Positions 6,011 to 8,793 of a stretch of 8,793 nt of DNA are shown piece after piece. Position 1 is the stretch's first letter. Each line of letters opens with the position of its first letter. The DNA is taken from assembly GCA_009843725.1 (NCBI GenBank), contig VYCX01000223.1, positions 1 to 8,793 on the forward strand. The letters run 5' to 3'. The stretch is from Boseongicola sp. SB0675_bin_26 (GTDB lineage: Bacteria > Pseudomonadota > Alphaproteobacteria > Rhodobacterales > Rhodobacteraceae). Position numbers and translations under genes: made by a program. The notes beneath the pieces are model-generated. The model saw only the letters and a program-made list of their open reading frames with translations. It was not told the origin of the DNA and ran no database searches.

Positions 6011-6028
6011 AAATGATGGCAATCATTT
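6011..6028. promoter_or_regulatory. Candidate GntR operator, 18-bp perfect dyad
   Basis: AAATGAT-GGCA-ATCATTT has two perfect 7-bp arms around 4 bp, ending 3 bp before the gntR ATG and covering the place where a ribosome site should be. Small dyads of this size are typical GntR/FCD operators, and this position would allow autorepression. The arms are AT-rich in GC-rich surroundings, which makes chance less likely. Confidence 0.55.
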
Positions 6029-6031
6029 CTC

Positions 6032-6694
6032 ATGGACCAACCCGTTGAAGACACTGCCTCGCCGCAATCCTCGACTCAGCGCGCCTACCTGACGCTGCGG
6101 AATGACATCATCGCGGGGCGCATTCCGCCAGGCGAGCGCTTGAAGATTGATGCTCTCAAGGTAGCGCTCGATACCGGGGCGTCCCCGGTCCGCGAGGCCC
6201 TCAGCCTTCTGACCTCCGATCAGCTTGTGGATAGGCTGGACCAGCGAGGATTTCGAGTGGCCGCAACCAGTCGGGCGCAGTTCCAGGAGATCCTGAACTT
6301 GCGCTGCAATCTTGAGGAGCTCGCGCTGCGCGACAGCTTGGAAAATACCGACACGGCGTGGGAAGACGCGCTGGTGCTGGCGCATCATCACATGAACAAG
6401 GCGAACCGGAATGATGTCGACGCCTTCGAGGCGCATCACAAGCGATTTCACATGGCGCTGCTTGCGGCATGCAAGTCACCGATCCTGCTGCGCTTCTGCG
6501 GCCAGCTATACGACCTGAACGTGCGCTACAGGTATCTGGCGGGCCGTGCGAAATCCTACTCGCGCCGAAACGTCGCGGCAGAGCATCGTGCCATCCTTGA
6601 CGCGGCGGTCAGCCGGAGCACCGACAGGGCCTGCGCCAGCCTGATGGACCACTATCGCAAGACGGGCGCGTTCCTTGCAGAGCTGGTCGACTGA
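6032..6694 (+). CDS. GntR family transcriptional regulator, FadR/FCD subfamily
   Basis: 220-residue regulator. Residues about 16-78 form the GntR winged helix: AYLTLRNDIIAGRIPPGERL (18-37), the recognition helix region TGASPVREALSLLTSDQLV (48-66) and the wing QRGFRVA (71-77). Residues about 84-215 form an all-helical FCD ligand domain with histidines (His136, His140, His185, His207) in the places where FCD proteins hold a metal that binds carboxylate effectors. Such proteins usually repress carboxylic-acid or aromatic catabolism genes and release DNA on binding the acid. The gene diverges from the LeuA-like gene and converges with the dioxygenase, leaving only 19 bp between the two stops. The ATG lacks a clear Shine-Dalgarno and sits 3 bp after a perfect dyad. 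Likely targets: itself, the LeuA-like gene and possibly the TRAP/dioxygenase operon. Confidence 0.93.
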   Translation: MDQPVEDTASPQSSTQRAYLTLRNDIIAGRIPPGERLKIDALKVALDTGASPVREALSLLTSDQLVDRLDQRGFRVAATSRAQFQEILNLRCNLEELALRDSLENTDTAWEDALVLAHHHMNKANRNDVDAFEAHHKRFHMALLAACKSPILLRFCGQLYDLNVRYRYLAGRAKSYSRRNVAAEHRAILDAAVSRSTDRACASLMDHYRKTGAFLAELVD

Positions 6695-6713
6695 CGGGAT
6701 TCGCCGAAGGATG

Positions 6714-7583
6714 TCAGGATTCGCGGACCAGCTTGAGATCGAAATCGGCGAGGAGGTAGGAATCGGTCACCTTGCCTGAAAGGTCGAAGCCGTCCGGGAA
6801 CGTGTCCGCCGGACGCTCGACGTACTTCATGACCAGATCCTCGCGCACGCCGAAGACGGTGTCCTCGTCGAGATAGGGGTCGTCTTCGGGGAATATCTCC
6901 GTGACCAGCTGGCGGTAGCCCGGGGCGGTGACGATGTAATGCAGATGCGAGGGTCGCCAGGGATGCCGGCCGACCGCGTTGAGGATGTCGCCCACAGGGC
7001 CATCGCTGGGCACGGTGTAGCTGACCGGCTTGACGGTGGTGAAGCCATAGCACCCGTCAGCCCCGGTGGTCTGGATGCCGTGAAAGCTGTAGGTGTCCTG
7101 TTCGGGATCCTGGCTGGAATACAGCCCGTTCGGTGCGGTCTGCCAGATGTCCAGCCTGGCGCCTTCGATCGGGTCGCCGTCCGAGTCGGTTATGCGCCCG
7201 CGGGCCAACAGGACCGGGCCCTCGTAGTGCCGCTTCATGTCGTGGCCAAAGGGGATGTCCGGCGCGCCGGAGATGTGAAACGGCCCAAGCACGCTGGAGG
7301 ACGTTCCCTCAGGCACCGAGTTGATCATGTCGACAAGGGACGACAGGCCGAGCACGTCCGACAGCAGCACGAACTCGTGGCGTTCAGCATCGGTGAACTC
7401 GGTCATGCGCTCCAGAAAGTCGATGCCGGTCTGCCACTCGGCATGCGTCAGGCGCACTTCCCTGGCAAAGGCGTGCAGGTGCTTGGCGAGGCTTGCCATG
7501 ATCTCGCGCATGCGAGGGTCCGTGTCCTTGCCACAGTAGCTTAGGAATACGTCGGTGATGTTGTCCTGTGTGAGCTTGCGCAT
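6714..7583 (-). CDS. Intradiol ring-cleavage dioxygenase (hydroxyquinol/catechol 1,2-dioxygenase type)
   Basis: 289-residue non-haem Fe(III) intradiol dioxygenase, cytoplasmic. Residues about 8-105 form the helical dimerisation domain of catechol/hydroxyquinol 1,2-dioxygenases. The beta-sandwich catalytic domain follows, with GPFHISGAP (100-108) and DIWQTAPNGLYSSQDP (145-160). The four iron ligands can be placed as Tyr155, Tyr189, His213 and His215 (RPSHLHYIV); their spacing agrees with known hydroxyquinol 1,2-dioxygenases. The reaction would open 1,2,4-trihydroxybenzene to maleylacetate, or catechol to cis,cis-muconate; hydroxyquinol is my preference from overall resemblance. The ATG at 7583 has GAAGAGGG about 8 bp upstream, overlapping the end of dctM, and 14 bp separate the genes. 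A longer open frame upstream of this ATG overlaps dctM out of frame and is not real. No maleylacetate reductase gene is in view. Confidence 0.93.
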   Translation of the reverse strand: MRKLTQDNITDVFLSYCGKDTDPRMREIMASLAKHLHAFAREVRLTHAEWQTGIDFLERMTEFTDAERHEFVLLSDVLGLSSLVDMINSVPEGTSSSVLGPFHISGAPDIPFGHDMKRHYEGPVLLARGRITDSDGDPIEGARLDIWQTAPNGLYSSQDPEQDTYSFHGIQTTGADGCYGFTTVKPVSYTVPSDGPVGDILNAVGRHPWRPSHLHYIVTAPGYRQLVTEIFPEDDPYLDEDTVFGVREDLVMKYVERPADTFPDGFDLSGKVTDSYLLADFDLKLVRES

Positions 7584-7597
7584 GGAACGGGCCCTCT

Positions 7598-8793
7598 TCA
7601 GTTCAGAATGGCGAGGCTGAGTGTCGGGAAACGGATCAGGAAGATCAACACGATCAACATGACGAAGGCAAAGGGAAGCGCGCCGAGGAACACGTCCTTC
7701 AGCTTGATGCGGTCGTCGTCCAGCGTCGCCTTGATGACGAAGCAGGAAATGCCCAGCGGCGGGGTCAGAAGCCCGATTTCGGCTCCGACGACGGTGATGA
7801 TGCCGAACCAGACCAGCGACAGCCCCATCGGTTCGACGAGCGGCAGGAAGAGGGGCACCATGATCAGGATGATCGACGCAGTGTCGAGAAGCGTGCCGAG
7901 AAAGATCATCAGCGCCACGTAGATCACCATGATCCAGATGAAGCCGAGCTGGGTTTCGTTCAGGATGTCGCCAAGCTCGTTCGGCAGGCCGGCAAGCCCA
8001 AGCATCCGGGAATAGATCGAGGCCGCGGTGATCAGGAACAGGATCGCGGCGGTGATGTGGCCGGTTTCGAGCAGCGCCTCCCAGAATCCGCGCAGCGTCA
8101 TTCGGCGGCGGACGATGGCGATGACCAGCCCAAGAAGGGCGCCCGCGGCCCCGGCCTCGACCGGGGTCAGCCAACCGGTGTAGATTCCGCCCAGCACCAC
8201 CAGGATCAGCCCCAGTATGGGCAGCGTGTTCTGGGCGATCTCGCCCCAGCTCAGCGGTTCCAGATCCTCGCCGGACCGGCCACCGACGAATCCGGGCGTC
8301 AGCTGGCCCATGGCGAAGATCGCGGCAACGTAGGCGATGGCCAGAAGGATGCCGGGCACGACACCCGCGAGGAACATGTCGCCCACCGACTGCTCGGCCA
8401 CGAAGGAATAGATGATCAGCATCGCCGAAGGCGGGATGATCATGCCCAGCACGGACGATCCCGCAACCACGCCGACGGCAAAGCGCGGGTTGTAGTCGTA
8501 GTGCAGCATCTGCGGCACCGAGACCTTGGCAAAGACCGAGGCGCTGGCGATCGACGACCCCGTGACGGCGGCAAATACGGCGTTCGCGCCCACGGTGGCC
8601 ATGCCGATACCGCCCTTCACCCTGCGGAATCCGTAATTCATCACCTTGTAGATGTCCGCGCCCAGCCCCGCCTTGCTGACGACGAGGCCCATGAAGGTAA
8701 AGAGCGGCACCGTGGCAAAGGTGTATTCCATCACGCTGTCGCCCACGGCGATCTTCAACAGGTTCATCGCCAACGTGAAGTTGTCCCGCATCA
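7598..8793 (-). CDS. dctM: TRAP transporter large permease DctM (5' end beyond right edge)
   Basis: C-terminal 397 or more residues of the large membrane subunit of a TRAP transporter, which drives substrate uptake with a sodium gradient together with a periplasmic binding protein (DctP) and a small membrane subunit (DctQ). Visible family motifs are TGSSIASASVFAKVSVPQM (77-95), GMIIPPSAMLIIYSFVAEQ (116-134) and LLTPPLGISCFVIKA near the C-terminal third, and the protein has about ten or more hydrophobic segments. The first methionine in view (8791) is not taken as the start: family members are about 425-460 residues, and what precedes VMEYTFATVPLFTFMG is only about 20 residues here. The gene is cut at the right edge, where dctQ and dctP would be expected. 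It is followed 14 bp later by the intradiol dioxygenase, which suggests an aromatic acid or a related carboxylate as substrate. Confidence 0.95.
   Translation of the reverse strand, partial: MRDNFTLAMNLLKIAVGDSVMEYTFATVPLFTFMGLVVSKAGLGADIYKVMNYGFRRVKGGIGMATVGANAVFAAVTGSSIASASVFAKVSVPQMLHYDYNPRFAVGVVAGSSVLGMIIPPSAMLIIYSFVAEQSVGDMFLAGVVPGILLAIAYVAAIFAMGQLTPGFVGGRSGEDLEPLSWGEIAQNTLPILGLILVVLGGIYTGWLTPVEAGAAGALLGLVIAIVRRRMTLRGFWEALLETGHITAAILFLITAASIYSRMLGLAGLPNELGDILNETQLGFIWIMVIYVALMIFLGTLLDTASIILIMVPLFLPLVEPMGLSLVWFGIITVVGAEIGLLTPPLGISCFVIKATLDDDRIKLKDVFLGALPFAFVMLIVLIFLIRFPTLSLAILN

Larger units (their letters stand above)
5752..6031. promoter_or_regulatory. Divergent promoter region, LeuA-like / gntR
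   Basis: 280-bp divergent region, visibly more AT-rich at both ends than the flanking genes. On the minus strand TATAGT (5797-5792) with TTTTGG 17 bp further upstream is a possible promoter for the LeuA-like gene. On the plus strand GATAAT (5989-5994) in the run AAAAAACGATAATATTTG is a possible -10 for gntR, without a good -35. Two dyads lie at the ends, one over each presumed control point, and are listed separately. Confidence 0.5.

Noticed and set aside
6013..6048. Short plus-strand upstream frame (MMAIISHGPTR) overlapping the gntR start, as a leader peptide
   Set aside because: It arises from the dyad sequence itself, has no ribosome site, and there is no sign of attenuation such as a following hairpin.
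6714..8174. Extension of the dioxygenase frame far upstream to give 486 residues
   Set aside because: The extra N-terminal part is arginine/proline-rich, lies out of frame over dctM, and the inner ATG at 7583 has a ribosome site and the correct family N-terminus.
1..8793. CRISPR arrays, tRNA/rRNA genes, insertion-sequence ends
   Set aside because: No regularly spaced repeats, no tRNA-like cloverleaf and no transposase frame or paired terminal repeats were seen on reading both strands.

Overview
The window is GC-rich, with strong G/C preference at third codon positions. It encodes a TRAP transporter permease, a GntR/FCD regulator, an intradiol dioxygenase, periplasmic c-type cytochromes and a Tat-exported multicopper oxidase. 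This combination fits a chromosomal or plasmid accessory region of an alphaproteobacterium, perhaps of the Rhodobacteraceae/Roseobacter type. That placement is inferred from gene content and style; the window has no rRNA or other marker gene.

Left module (about 1-2150, all minus strand). This is a tight four-gene operon reading right to left: a glutaredoxin fused to a MauE/DoxX-like membrane domain, a membrane-anchored class I cytochrome c, a cytochrome c'/c-556-type protein, and a multicopper oxidase cut by the left edge. Just upstream lies a near-perfect MerR/CueR-type promoter: TTGACC and TATCTT with a 19-bp spacer that carries a CCTTCCAG/CTGGAGGG dyad. The likely reading is a copper-induced periplasmic redox unit in which the oxidase and the cytochromes handle electrons and Cu(I), and the thiol membrane protein supplies or removes reducing equivalents. 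No cueR gene is visible, so the regulator would act from elsewhere.

Middle (about 2190-4530). A cupin gene (minus) and a GlcG/HbpS (DUF336) gene (plus) diverge from a 529-bp intergenic region that contains a 13-bp palindrome and a strong GC hairpin. About 625 bp without a convincing intact gene follows. It contains a hydrophobic, high-GC3 reading frame at 4072-4398 that could be a decayed gene. A second such fragment lies at 2191-2358, next to the copper promoter.

Right module (4531-8793). An LeuA/homocitrate-synthase-like DRE-TIM metallolyase (minus) diverges from a GntR/FCD regulator (plus). An 18-bp perfect dyad sits immediately before the regulator's start codon. Converging on the regulator is a minus-strand operon of a TRAP large permease (DctM, cut by the right edge) and a hydroxyquinol/catechol 1,2-dioxygenase-type intradiol enzyme. 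Together these look like uptake and ring cleavage of an aromatic-derived acid under GntR control. The metallolyase, the DUF336 protein and the cupin are probable accessory or downstream steps whose chemistry the sequence does not settle.

The points most worth pursuing are the copper-box operon with its monothiol glutaredoxin-DoxX fusion, and the LeuA-like enzyme whose catalytic SGxH histidine appears to be replaced by glycine.
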